In this document: positions 34,424-45,779 of the stretch, piece after piece
How positions within the stretch are numbered: the first letter of the stretch is position 1
Layout of the letters: each line of letters begins with the position of its first letter
Notes under the pieces: generated by a model
Seen by the model: the letters and a program-made list of their open reading frames with translations, nothing else
The model's database searches: none
Told to the model about the DNA's origin: nothing
Source: Tulasnella sp. 424
Taxonomy: Eukaryota > Basidiomycota > Agaricomycetes > Cantharellales > Tulasnellaceae
Length of the DNA stretch: 64,000 nt
Reading direction: 5' to 3'
NCBI GenBank assembly: GCA_019633425.1
Contig: WSUB01000036.1
Span: forward strand, 124,001 to 188,000
Made by a program: the position numbers and the translations under genes

Positions 34424-35320
34424 CTAGAGTACCGTCTTGACATGCCAGCCAGACTCTTGAGTGGGCCCAAGTCCCAGTACCCTTGAGGCTTAGTCCAGTC
34501 GAACTGATTTGCCATCCTTGAGCCAACCAGAGTGTCGTCAGACAGCAGGACGCAAGCTTACCAAGTAAGGCCTGATCCCATTACTCCGCTGCCTTCCTCG
34601 GCAATGACGTGAATAAGATGTTCTGTGTCCTTCGCCTTCCGGAGGCAGGTCTAAGATGCCGGTAATATCTTTGGGGAGCTGACTCACCCGCGCAAAGATT
34701 TCAGAGTACTCCCCTTCCCGAAGCCAGATACGCATCGCTTTGGAAGTATCCTTGCTAATTGCATAACAAGAACTTCCTCGATTACGAAGAGTTGAGAAGT
34801 ACCCTAAAGTAAAAGAGTTTGTATCGACCACTCTCAGCACCCCAGCCTTCAGGGTGTTGTCCCGCTTAGGGGAAGTAACCACTTTTGAAGAAGTAGGGAG
34901 ATTGGGGGTATTCGGTCCTGCGGCTGCAGGGACAGGCGCATTAGATCTAAAAGAGGCGCCGTTAGTCAGACCAAGTGCATGCAGAAGCTCGCAGAGACCT
35001 CACGGCTGCGACGTTGAGCGAAATCGATTCAATAGAGCGCTTAGAAGCAGTTTCCAACTATCCTGGGTGGCCTCCTCAAGCCCCTCATAAAAGTCGAGCG
35101 CGTCCCCTTCGAGACACGTGGACGCGAATTGAGCGCACCAAGCATCGTCCTTCTGTCTCCCGAGATTGAAGGCGGCTTTGCGCACCGCTCGAACGAACTG
35201 ATCTGCTCCGAGTCCGCCAGTTCCGTCAAATACAATGTCTTCCAATGGTGCTAATCGAAATAGAATCACAAAGCGCCCATGAACCTCGGAGAGAGAGGAA
35301 CTCTCACCTAGATCAGACAT
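34424..35320 (-). CDS. Gag-like protein, tandem copy 3
   Basis: Five exons in phase, 35308..35320, 35004..35250, 34688..34946, 34562..34650, 34424..34481, give 221 residues. It starts MSDLAPLEDIVFDGTGG, followed by GADQFVRAVRKAAFNLGRQ, DDAWCAQFASTCLEGDAL and DSWKLLLSALLNRF, a Gag-like helical domain. A Pro/Ala linker leads to LRVVDTNSFTLGYFSTLRN and SGVMGSGLTW. The intron at 34651..34687 is only 37 nt. The last exon is the least certain: an alternative frame there reads DGTLDCAW, which matches copy 2, so a small frameshift or other acceptor may have occurred. No reverse transcriptase or integrase is present nearby. Confidence 0.62.
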
Positions 35321-35785
35321 GGCTTGGGAGCTTCACACCGCACTAATAGGGGTTAGCCTAAGCTTGCCGCGATTTGTTCTCTCGAGATTATCTCGCTGCC
35401 AAGCCACAGATTGATGCCCCGCGTCCGCGCTGGTAAAATTCCCCTCGAGACAGGCTCACCGGCTCGGACTAGGTCCGAACGCGAGAGGCGCCAACTTCCC
35501 GCAACCCCGACTAGCTCGGTTTTTGGCACGACTCCCTACCCGACGTCACCTGTCGAGCCTTGGGTCGTCGTAAGATGATAAGTGTAATCCTTACGAGATT
35601 CCCCGCACGAAATTACCGAATATTGATGCTGTCGATATCATTGACAAGGGGTCTCAGGGTGATAAGGGTTATCTGATAAGCGAACGTTATCGGCGTTTTA
35701 GGAAAATGGCTGCTTGGTACTATTTGTCACGTTGGATATTCGACGTGTGCTGCCGATTTCTTCGTTGCCAGCCGCTATGGCTAAA
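35321..35785. promoter_or_regulatory. Divergent promoter region with GATA-type motifs
   Basis: This region separates the Gag-like copy 3 (minus) from the copper ATPase (plus). Around 35575-35700 there are several GATAAG/TTATC motifs, including a copy of the GTTATCTGATAA palindrome at about 35668 and AAGATGATAAG at about 35573. They may be GATA-factor sites for the ATPase or part of the dispersed palindrome family. Confidence 0.35.
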
Positions 35786-35791
35786 TATAAA
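35786..35791 (+). promoter_or_regulatory. TATA box of the copper ATPase
   Basis: TATAAA lies about 330 bp upstream of the ATG at 36118. A GTGAGT at 35875 and a CAG at 36113-36115 could form a 5' UTR intron that removes upstream ATGs near 35888, placing the leader just before the start codon. Confidence 0.45.
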
Positions 35792-36117
35792 CGCATCTAC
35801 GTAGCAACTCCCATTTCTCTTTACCACCAACGTCGTACTGGTATACGTCGAGTGGTTCAGTGCAGGTCGCAGAGGTGAGTAGTGAGCATGGCCGCTTGGG
35901 CAGTGGAGGGGCTGGGTGCTGACCGAGACGACCTTTTCCGGTATGGCCGCCGCGGACTAAGCTCGTCAGAAACCCGTGTCTTCAAATTCTTCCAGTCCTT
36001 TCACCCTCCGATTCCCTTCCCCATTAGTCCCCCCTTCCTTCTTATATCCTCTCTCTCTGTCTTTCCGCGGTTCTCCCACCACCTTTTTATCCTTGGTCTG
36101 CTTTATAACATCCAGCA

Positions 36118-39100
36118 ATGGAGGCAATCAAGACACCTATCTCGGCAGTCTTTTCAGCTCTCTGGAGCAAAGCGTCCGCCTCAACCTCAAAGGCGTTTCT
36201 TCCTGGAGAAGACACTGTTCTCACAGCTGGCATGGAGTCCAAGTTCTCAGCATCAAACGTGGAGAAGTGCGAGCTGAGGATAGAGGGAATGACATGCGGT
36301 GCATGCGTCGAGGTAAAGAGATTTCAATGTTGGCTGACCGATCCTCAATCCCGCTAACCGCCCACCGCAACAGGCCATAGAGTCTCAGATGCGAACAAAA
36401 CCTGGCATACACTCGATCAAGGTCGCTTTACTTGCCGAAAGGGCTGTCATTGAATACGACCCGGATCAATGGTCGACGGAGAAGCTCGTCAATGTGAGCC
36501 CTTTTGTTCTACCGAGGCGACGACTTCTCAGCTAAAATGTCGGTGGCTCGGTTTTCCCTTAGGAAATCGAAGACATTGGCTTCGGTGCGACATATCTTCC
36601 ACCAGCACGCTCCGATACCATTAGCTTCAAGATCTATGGCATGACCTGCTCTGCATGCGTCAACACCGTCGAGACCCAGTTAGCCAGCGTACCGGGCATC
36701 ACTTCTGTCTCGGTCTCGCTCGCCACGGAATCCTGCAAGATCACATTCGAGCCGGACGTCATTGGCCCACGGGATATGGTAGACCGAATCGAGGATATGG
36801 GTTTCGACGCGGTGTTGGATGACGAATCCAATGCAACACAGCTTCGGTCACTTACCCGAACCAAGGAGATCCACGCCTGGAGGGACCAATTCCGCTACTC
36901 TGCCGCGTTCGCCGTACCGGTGTTCTTCTTCTCGATGGTGGCCATGAACATTCCTTGGCTGCACGACATTGTCATGTATCAGCCGGTCGTAGGCCTACGA
37001 CTCGGAGACATCATTTGCCTCGCCCTTACCATCCCAGTCCAATTCTGGCTTGGTCGACGGTTCTACATCAGCGCTTGGAAATCCGTACGACATGGCTCCG
37101 CTACGATGGATGTCCTAGTGGTTCTTGGGACCACCGCTGCCTTCACCTACTCTGTCTTCGCTCTCGTCGCATCGGTCATCGCCAGGGACCCAGAATACTA
37201 CCCAGCCACGTTCTTCGACACTTCCACCATGCTCATCACCTTCATCTCACTCGGTCGCTACCTGGAAAACATGGCCAAGGGCAAGACTTCCGCCGCTTTG
37301 ACCGACTTGATGGCGCTGGCCCCTTCCATGGCGACCATTTACACCGACGCGCCAAAATGTACGGTTGAAAAGAAGGTCGCGACGGAGTTGGTTCAAGTTG
37401 GGGATTACGTCAAGCTCATTCCCGGAGACAAGATCCCCGCGGACGGAACAGTAGTCAAAGGATCTTCGACTGTGGACGAGAGCGCAGTCACCGGAGAGCC
37501 CGTCCCATGCGTCAAGCAAGTCGGAGATGCAGTTATCGGTGGAACCGTGAATGGTCTCGGCACGTTCGACATGGTCGTCACCCGTGCAGGGAAGGATACC
37601 GCATTAGCCCAAATCGTCAAGCTCGTCGAAGACGCCCAAACTTCCAAGGCCCCAATTCAAGCATTCGCAGACAAAGTAGCCGGATTCTTCGTGCCGGCCG
37701 TCATCTCCTTATCCGTCGTGACTTTCATCGGATGGATGATCATTTCGCATATCCTCGCCCAGGGCTCTTTACCTGATATTTTCTCCCTCCCCGGAACGAC
37801 GAAACTCTCAGTCTGCCTCAACCTCTGTATTTCCGTCGTTGTGGTCGCTTGCCCCTGCGCGTTGGGACTCAGCACCCCTACTGCTATCATGGTCGGAACA
37901 GGCGTTGGAGCGAGGAATGGGATTCTGATCAAAGGCGGACGTGCGATGGAGGCTGGGAGGTTGGTCAAGCGAGTCGTGTTGGACAAGACCGGCACTGTGA
38001 CGGAGGGCAAGTTGACCCTCGTTTCAATGGCGTGGGCTCCTTCGGTCGCGACTCTTTCAGGGACAAAGGACGCCGCTGTTACACCTGCTTTCGATCGGAC
38101 GTCTCACGAGGATAGGCAACTACTCCTTGCGTCGGCGGATGGTGTGACTAGCCGGCTCTCGGTCTTGGCAATGGTCGCCGCAGCAGAGGCTAGGTCCGAG
38201 CACCCGTTGGCTCTGGCGGTTGCTACGTACGGCAAGGAGACTCTTTCGAAGGTTGGACCTGGTGCGCCGACGGCGGAAGTCGACTCGTTCGAAAGCGTTA
38301 CTGGCGCTGGTGTCCGGGCGACGGTCCACCTTACGGAGGGCAACGCGCCGGTCAAGGCGTACGAGGTTCTCGTCGGAACTTCCATCTTCATTCGCCAAAG
38401 CAAGCGGACATCTTCGATGTCAAATCTCCCATCAGCACTCTCGACCTTCGAAACCACCGAGTCTCAAAAAGGCCGAACCGTCATCTTCGCTTCAGTCTCG
38501 TCGTCGTCCGGCCAGTCACCTTACCCCGTTCTCGCACTCTCCTTATCCGACGTCCCGAAGCCTTCGTCAAAACGAGCTATCGCAGCGTTGCAAGCTATGG
38601 GAATTGAAGTCAACCTCATGACCGGAGATAGCGAAACGACTGCACTCGCCGTTGCGAAGGAGGTTGGAATTCCACCTGAAGGAGTCTGGTCAAGGATGAG
38701 TCCAAAGGGCAAAGGTTCCACCATTACGGAGTTGATCGAGAAGACTAAGGGCGGTGTGGCAATGGTGTGTGATACCCGGTGATCGTCCTCAGTCCAGGTC
38801 TTTTACTAACTATCACATTTTCTTTAGGTCGGCGATGGCATTAACGACTCTCCAGCCCTCGTCGCCGCTACAGTCGGCATCGCGCTTTCGTCCGGAACAT
38901 CAGTCGCTGTGGAGGCTGCCGATATCGTTCTCATGAGATCCGATCTCCTCGACGTCGTGGCCGCCTTACATCTCACTCGCAAGATCTACTCTGTCATCCG
39001 ACGCAACCTCCTGTGGGCATGCATCTACAACGTTCTCGGCATCCCGCTCGCAATGGGACTCTTCCTCCCGTGGGGCGTCCACCTTCACCCGATGGCCGCT

Positions 39101-39361
39101 GGATTCGCTATGGCGTGCTCGAGCGTCAGCGTCGTCACCAGCAGCTTGACGTTGCGCTGGTGGAAGCGACCGGCGTCGTCTGTCATGCCGGACGAGAAGG
39201 AGATCTTGCAGGAATCCGAGGATAATGGTGTCTTCGAGAGTGCCAAGTCCGCGGTTCTTGGTGCATTCGACGGTGTCCGAGGCTTAGTCGGCAGACGGAC
39301 GAGTCAGGAAGGATATGTTCCGGTTCCCTTAGAGGTTCTCCGTGGTGATGCCAGGGCATAA
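36118..39361 (+). CDS. CCC2: Copper-transporting P1B-type ATPase (Ccc2 / ATP7 type)
   Basis: Four exons, 36118..36312, 36374..36493, 36563..38764, 38828..39361, encode 1016 residues. Two N-terminal heavy-metal-binding domains carry GMTCGACVE and GMTCSACVN. The core has the phosphatase motif TGEP, the transmembrane copper motif CPC ([14 protein letters not shown]), the phosphorylated DKTGTVT, the SEHPL nucleotide-site motif and [11 protein letters not shown], so all catalytic signatures of a Cu(I) pump are intact. In fungi this protein moves copper into the late Golgi to load multicopper oxidases such as the Fet3 ferroxidase and laccases. That links it functionally to the ferric reductases 10 kb upstream. 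The start is supported by the exon structure and the first metal-binding domain beginning near residue 48. Confidence 0.97.
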
Positions 39362-39885
39362 ACCCTTTCCCCTGGAACTTAGTTTTTCTATTTCACTCTT
39401 TTCTTATTACTCTGGATTCGGTCCGGTGCTTTCCACATTCTCTTCGTTTCTTTGAGATAATTTGTATTTCCTATTCTTTTGTACTATTATGGAACTGGTT
39501 TTAAGCGTCGATTTGATGCCAACTTCCCCCTCCCTCCAAGTGTGCAGTGCCTAGGTGAACAGAGCGTGTGGGTAGTCACAGAAGGGCTCGCACTCCTCCG
39601 TGCACCGAGCGGTGAAGATTAGCGACTCTGGTTTCCTGAATCTTTCATTCCTTGATGGGATGCAACATGAGAACTCGAGCGGATACCATCAAAATATGAA
39701 CGTACAGCGATTGAAGAGGATCCATTCGATCCTCGGAAGTCAATGAATACCTCCTCTCCCGAATGCTCGGTCCTCGAATATCAAACTGCGACTGAGACTT
39801 TCTCAAATTTTGCGATTTTGTAACCGTACTCGGAAGAAATCTAATGTGCGGATAACTTAGCTTATCATCGCACTTTCATGGAGGT
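39362..39885. other. Convergent 3' flanks
   Basis: Short AT-rich gap between the copper ATPase (plus) and the kinase-like gene (minus). No gene. Confidence 0.5.
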
Positions 39886-42439
39886 TTAGACATACACTTT
39901 GGGCGCTTGGGTCGGCGCCTGAGGGACTGCCGCAAAGTCTGACTCCTCGCGTTGGCTGTACCAGAAGCCTTGAAGTCTATAAGAACGGTTTCATGCATCT
40001 CTCCTTTGTGCTTTACAGATGTTCGATAAGGGACTCACTTGGCGGGGATACGGGCAGTAGAGAAATCTGGGATTGGATCAAGAGTCCAATATGCCCGTGC
40101 TCTCTGAGTATTGGTCTGTAACTGCAAGAAAAGATAGCATGGGTCTGTATCGACGTCGGATGGGAGTGGCAGACGGCAGCTCGCGGTGCCAACTAGGTTG
40201 CGAAGTGTCAGAGCAACTCCTCAGCGCTGCGCTTCCTGGCCCATACCTATCGCCCATGCCCATGGTGGAGCTCTATGTTCTTTTGAAAGACGATAGCCGT
40301 GTTTTCCGTGGTATTCCAGCGCACCCGGTTTTCTGAGATAAAGATTAAGGACGTCTCCTTGCTCTCGGATAGCCGTAAGGCCTGCTGGGAAGGACGCCCT
40401 GTAAATCTTTCAGCTAGCGCCATGTTTGCTCCAGATACTTTGAAAAGTATTGGCTCACCTAATTAACCCTCTTTCAACATTCTCCACGTTCATGTGGTCT
40501 TTGGGAGCTTTGCTTGGTAGTCGAATCTCGATCGTCTTTAACAGGTTGGTGATGAAAATAAACTCGAAGTTCCCATTAGGCCCGCGAGCAAAGCGTCCGA
40601 AATCCCCTGGAAAGCATCCTTGCGACGTGAGGGTCCCCTCTGGATCCGGATGGCTTATGAAATAGAACTTTGATACGACCGGTGGTGGAGGGGGTCGATT
40701 CGGATTGCTTCGGTCTTCAAACCCCCGCATTGAGGCAAATATATCGAGCGTTCGCAGTGGGCGTAGTCCTACTAATCGCCAAAAGAAATTAACCCCAGCC
40801 ACGGTTCAACTCCGACAACACGTCGCGAAACTAACAGTCATGCGCGAAGTACTAGGAACGCGACCTCAGTATGAGATTGACTTATGGTCTCGCTCGTCGC
40901 TTACATTCCGAAGTACTTCATTCAGGTCAACATCCAGAGGGTGAAATGGAGGAAGCTTTCGACTCTCAAGAGCAGCATTGGGTGGTATGCTAGTTATGGG
41001 CCGCTGATTCTCGGCGACGACAAGAGACCCTGGCTGCGCAAAATATTTCAGCGAAACTCAGACAAAGCATCAATTGAACATACTTGAATCATTGCCCACA
41101 ACGATTCTGCTTTGACGTGAGTGTGAAGGAAAGGTGCTACGCGCTGTTAAAGGAGGATTACCGAAGCACATCATAACCTGATACAAGAAGCTGGACGAAC
41201 GAGAATATCTGCAATCTTTTCGACATTTAGTTGAAACATCCAGAGTCGTGACAGAGTGTGCATATACCAAATTCCAAGCTTTATGACGCGCTTGCGAAGG
41301 CATTATTTCGCAGACCCTTTGGAGATAATCGCCGAATGGAATGACCGCGCCTAGGATTCGTGAGTACTGAGCATCTCCTTGAACCGCGATTGAGGTTTGA
41401 ATCCGTTACCTCCAGACATGATAATGAACGGCGTCTGCGACGTCTCGGCCGAGAACGAGAGGACGGTCGGGGTGACATCGCTCCTATTGAAGCCTGAATC
41501 ACTGACGGGAGGTTGCGAAGTGGCAGTCACTTACTGAAAAAGATTAAGTAATACGATATCTCGCTGAAGTCTCTATTCATTTGAGTAGCAGCTGAGTATG
41601 AAAGTCGTTACGTAGTGGAAACCAAGACCTACCGCGAGGGCATCACGTCGCTTGCCAGGATAGGTTTTGACCATGACGGTACCCCGAACACCGGCTACCT
41701 TGGCTGTAAAGACAGACGCCCAAGAGGATGACTGATCTGACGGACGTCGTGTAGTTAGACTGGCTAACAGCTCCACATCCGACCATTTTGGCCTTGCAGA
41801 GTCTAGTACATCTGTCGGTGCGCTCGGCGTCTTTCCAACAAGGCTGTAAGGAGGCAGATCAACAGGGCCCGCTGTCGATTGAGCGGAAGTCCGGATGGCA
41901 GTCTGCGCGTGGATTATATAAAAGAGTGAGCGGAGAAATGAATGTGGAGAGCTTTACCACTAGCTGCTTGTATGAACTTTCCAGACCCTCTTGAGCTGTG
42001 GCAAGCCGAGCGTTTACCCACATTGCGCTGAGCAGCCTCGTTAAGAAACCAGATTGTTCAGTAGCAATCATGACATCTTCTACATCTTGGAGTGCCCTAG
42101 GTAAGATATATCGCATAAGCTAATCCCTTTGCGTCACGGTATTGTAGCCCTAACTTGATAAATGAGTCAAGTTCGTCTCCCAGTCCTTCAGGCACCGAGC
42201 CAATGCCCTCGTCGTCAACGACCTGAAGTTGCTGGATGAGGAGCTTCGAAAGGTGAACAGCGCGGTTTGCAATCCTTGCTTGTACAGCAGGGAGGACAGT
42301 AGCTTGCTGTACACGAGACGATGTTTAACATTCGTCGATGAATCTAACCATGACCTTCCATCGTCTCCTCATACCTTTGAGCGTTCATCAATCCGACGAT
42401 AAAGCACATTAATACGTTCGGACATCTTCGTAACGCGCC
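39886..42439 (-). CDS. Helical-domain plus kinase-like protein (MLKL-like architecture)
   Basis: Multi-exon gene only partly resolved. Reliable pieces are 42375..42439, 42155..42306, 41958..42096, 41633..41902, then about 41398..41530, 41250..41345, 40884..41010, 40455..40780, 40039..40121 and 39886..39976. The N-terminal part is all helical: RVTKMSERINVLYRRIDERS, ANRAVHLSKLLIQQLQVVDD, KALQDVEDVMIATEQSGFL. This pattern resembles the four-helix adaptor domain (MLKL_NTD type) found before kinase or repeat domains in many basidiomycete proteins. A kinase N-lobe follows: VMVKTYPGKRRDALA (beta-3 lysine) and TPTVLSFSAETSQTPFIIMSG (beta-4/5 and hinge). I find no HRD or DFG motif, so it is probably a pseudokinase. 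The tail ends WYSQREESDFAAVPQAPTQ. The start codon is not settled. Confidence 0.5.
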
Positions 42440-42781
42440 CTAAAAAATCGAAGTGAACAAGCGACGTGGCACTTGCGGCTATGCGGCGATGGAAAGGGAA
42501 GTTAGGCCAGACCCACGGGTCCATCCCGTCCTCGCCGTTACCGGATTTCATCTCCGGAGGCGATTCCAAGTCAATTTCGGCCCGACATCTCCTGGCACAG
42601 TTCAACATCTGTTTCGATCCCAAAATTTTACAAACAAGGGGATAACATACATTTGCAGTCATGACGGCGATACTACTGCCTCACCGAGATGTACTTCGGG
42701 ATCTCCACGAGCGTCCTCAGGGATCACGCAATTCTGACCAACGCCTTCTCATTGCCCAGGTCGTGCCCCCATAGCCGGAGT

Positions 42782-44386
42782 CTACCCATACCAAGCAAGA
42801 TTATGGTGGTTTAGAGACAGATTTGTATACCCCCCGAAGAACGGCTTTACAGGCGAGCTGTTTGCTGTTCCGTCGAGCTGTATGATAGTATCCTTCTTCA
42901 GCGAATGTCTCCCTCATCTCGTTTGATAACGGAGCTTACATTTTCGTAAACACTCGTCATTGAAGGTCTGGTCTTGGGACCTTTTGAAAAGCACGACTTG
43001 AAGGTGATCCACCACAGGTAGGGCATGAGCTCTGGGTACGGTCCGGAAAACGGGGCCCTCCCCTCAATTACCAGTTTTCTTACGGCAGTTTCCCCCTTCA
43101 CCATATGGAACGGTTGTTTTCCTGTTATAAGCTCTGGAAGAATATACCAACATTTAATCATTTCGTGACGATGAAATATCCGTCTTTGCGACTCACCTAA
43201 CGCAACACATGCAAAAGAGTAAACGTCTAATTTATCAGCCACTGTCTTGTCCTCAAGGGCTTCTGGAGCAGCGTATCTCGCCGAGCGGTGGTGCTCTCCG
43301 ACGGGTTTAACTTTCGACAACTCCCTTTCGATCATGTGGTTGAAGCAAAATCCGCTCAGTTTCGCTTTTCCTTTCGTGTCAACGACAAAGTGTTGCTATT
43401 CGTGGTAGGGCTTTGGTCAGGTTATCACATGCCAGAGCAAATCTGGTGCATGAAGACCCACTGGTTCTAGATTTCCATGCGGAAGTTGTTCGGCGTGAAG
43501 TGCCTCGAGTGCTTTGGCGAATCCGACGATCTGATTCAAAGCCAAGAGAGATCCGACTCAGCATATGGCAAACGATGGCCTAAGGGAGCCATTGCGGACC
43601 AAAGAACGTCTATCCTGGACTGATGCACTCTCGAGAAAATCCTTGGCACGCGTGCCTTCAACGGCCTGTGTTAGGACGGCCGGGACATCGTCGACACGAG
43701 CGAAGCCGATGTAGTGCACGAATGGTCCATTGATTTTCTTCCAAGCACCAATTTCACTCTTTAGACGCTCGTATACCGCCGCAGTCCACTTATCAAAGCT
43801 GTGATCTCCTGGCCCGTCACCAATCACTTTCAGGACGTTTACCATGACCTTCCAAATCCGACCATAGTGGGTCAATTACCCGCGACCTCGGACCGATGGC
43901 GTATTCACTCACCTTGCTCGGGCCTCCAGCACCTGTCACCTCCCCATCGTAAAGATCTAAAAGTCTATGGCTCGTGTCGACTGGATCTTTGATTGTCACC
44001 CTTCCGGTGTAATCATCGAGTGGTGGTCCTTTGCCTCCACGCAAGTTGGCTGAGATCGTGACGGGGGATATAGACAACTCGGTCAGGGCCTGAACAGAGA
44101 GACCTAAGTTGGTCCTCTCGGCCAATCTCAGCTCTTCGGGGTCCAGCGCCATCGGAATTTTAACGGTGATTGACTTCTTGGGCGGAGGGTTCGTGTGTTT
44201 CTTGGGTTTTTTATACTTCAGCACGTCATGTTTCGGGAGATGAAGCTTCTTGGCAAGACCGAAAGGAGTGGCCGTTGAAGGCCTGGGGAATACACGAACG
44301 GTAGGCGTAGAAGAGAAGCCTCGTATCTGCGAAGTGCGAAGGCCCGATGGGCGATATTTTGGTGAAGCCGTTCGATGAATCGCCAT
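42782..44386 (-). pseudogene. Kinase-like gene copy A with N-terminal leader, broken by frameshifts
   Basis: Five exons parallel copy B: 43913..44386, 43462..43848, 43197..43395, 42940..43133, 42782..42877, with four of five lengths conserved within a few codons. The N-terminus MAIHRTASPKYRPSGLRTSQ followed by RGFSSTP looks like a mitochondrial presequence. Compared with copy B, exon 2 has a one-base insertion before a premature TGA at 43558-43560, and a further two-base insertion plus a six-base loss shortly after, which restores the frame. The beta-3 lysine is also lost: VMVNVLK against VTVKVLK in B. The C-lobe is well kept: HGNLEP, KLSGFCFNHM (where DFG is expected), SARYAAPEAL, DVYSFACVALG and ELITGKQPFHMV. 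I infer a recently inactivated pseudokinase gene. Confidence 0.6.
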
Positions 44387-44466
44387 ATGCGTGGGGGAAG
44401 GGGGGGGGTGAAGATTCGTGATGTTGATCTGGTGGTCGCGTCTGAACCTGCTAGGAGTGCGTGCCA

Positions 44467-44478
44467 AGTATTTAAAGC
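44467..44478 (-). promoter_or_regulatory. Shared AGTATTTAAAG box, copy A
   Basis: AGTATTTAAAG lies about 85 bp upstream of the copy A ATG; the same box occurs at matching positions upstream of copies B and C. The core TATTTAAA is TATA-like. Confidence 0.45.
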
Positions 44479-45060
44479 TCTCGCCAGTTCATCGCGACAT
44501 ACCATCGGATCTAGCCGAAGTGGTTAGCCGCAACTTGAACAACCCCGACCTTCACTGCGGAGAGCATGTAAAACATGCACTAGACGCTGCGATGTTATCT
44601 CAAGTATGCCCAATATTTAAGGCATCTCTCCTGAACAGATCGATGGGAGAAACATTCGAATTTGCCGCCGGCCTATCAGAGAGCTGAGACAACTTTGAAG
44701 ACAGATGTAGTTATATCTTTCGAATATTCCATCGAAAGGCTGTGTAGATAGAACGGCGGGAACATGCATATCACCCCCGCTGCCTCGTCGATAGCCCCTG
44801 TCTGGAGACTTAAAATCCCAGGGGTAAGTTAAGAATTACCCGAGGTTTGTGCTTCTGGACTCACGTGCGATAGGCGCCCTAATTGTCGATCCGAGAAGCA
44901 GTCCCATCTTCAAGCAGAAGTATCATGTCATCATAGCAGCTATACAATAGAGATATACCCTAAGTCACAAAGAGGAAGGAGTCTTAGGGACTGTCCTAGT
45001 CATCGGAGGTCCATCCATGCCGCTAATCGCTCATCTAGTTCGTTCCGGGCCCTGCATGCA
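44479..45060. other. Non-coding spacer in duplicated unit 1
   Basis: Nothing recognisable besides homology to the matching spacer after copy B. Confidence 0.4.
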
Positions 45061-45068
45061 AACCGATA

Positions 45069-45300
45069 TCAATATCTGCAGGATATACGGGTATGAAGCC
45101 CCCAGTGCGATGCACACATTTCTACGTCGTCAGATCCAGGATTGTCATCCTGAGCCATCAATACAGAGCACGATAGTGATTCGTTGTCAGAAGTACTTGA
45201 AGCGTGCGATGAACGGGGTTTATTAGTAACGAGCGTGTTGACCGTTTCTTCAGCTCGAGGGACCCAGTGCATACTGAGGCCGAGGTAAAGAAACTGCAAT
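45069..45300 (-). pseudogene. Remnant of a copper amine oxidase C-terminus
   Basis: The minus strand reads LGLSMHWVPRAEETVNTLVT, clearly related to LNLGMHHVPRAEDTPNTLFT of the CAO gene at 61.7 kb. One of the two adjacent histidines is now Trp, and the rest has drifted. It is a decayed 3' fragment without the catalytic part. Confidence 0.6.
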
Positions 45301-45779
45301 GAAGGGAGGGGAGGTGGGAGAATTCAAAGAAGAATCGTCGAGAGATGTCAAATCCTCTACGAGCAGATATTTCGCGTTGCTTCCTAGGGTAGGTTATTGC
45401 TATAACGTACCATAAACTCAGGTAACCTGCTCTGAGAGTGGGACTTTCAAAAGGACAATTGATCTAGTGAACACCGGGTTGGGCTGATCCGGAGCGCTGG
45501 TTCATCGTGCCGCGGCGGCGCCGTTCCTAGATCTAGCATCCGCAGTCTAGCCCCAGCTGCAGCTTGTATATATAAATCTTGGCAAGGTTCAACATATGCT
45601 TCGAAGCTCGAATATCACAAAACAATTCTCTGTGGCTGCCATCAGAAGGTAGATTACGATATGTGACCGTCGCCGCTCGGAAGAAATCGCCACCTGCAGT
45701 TATCAAGACGCACCTCTGGAGTTCTATTCCTATTATCTACACACCGGAACAGACTCGTTTTATTCAAATTATTCTTATT

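Noticed and set aside
31429..35320. An autonomous LTR retrotransposon around the Gag-like copies
   Set aside because: No LTRs, primer-binding site, protease, reverse transcriptase or integrase are visible, and the copies have several introns at shared positions.
44505..44545. A-box-like TAGCCGAAGTGG near the start of kinase copy A, repeated upstream of copy B
   Set aside because: No B box follows at tRNA or SINE spacing; it is explained by the segmental duplication.
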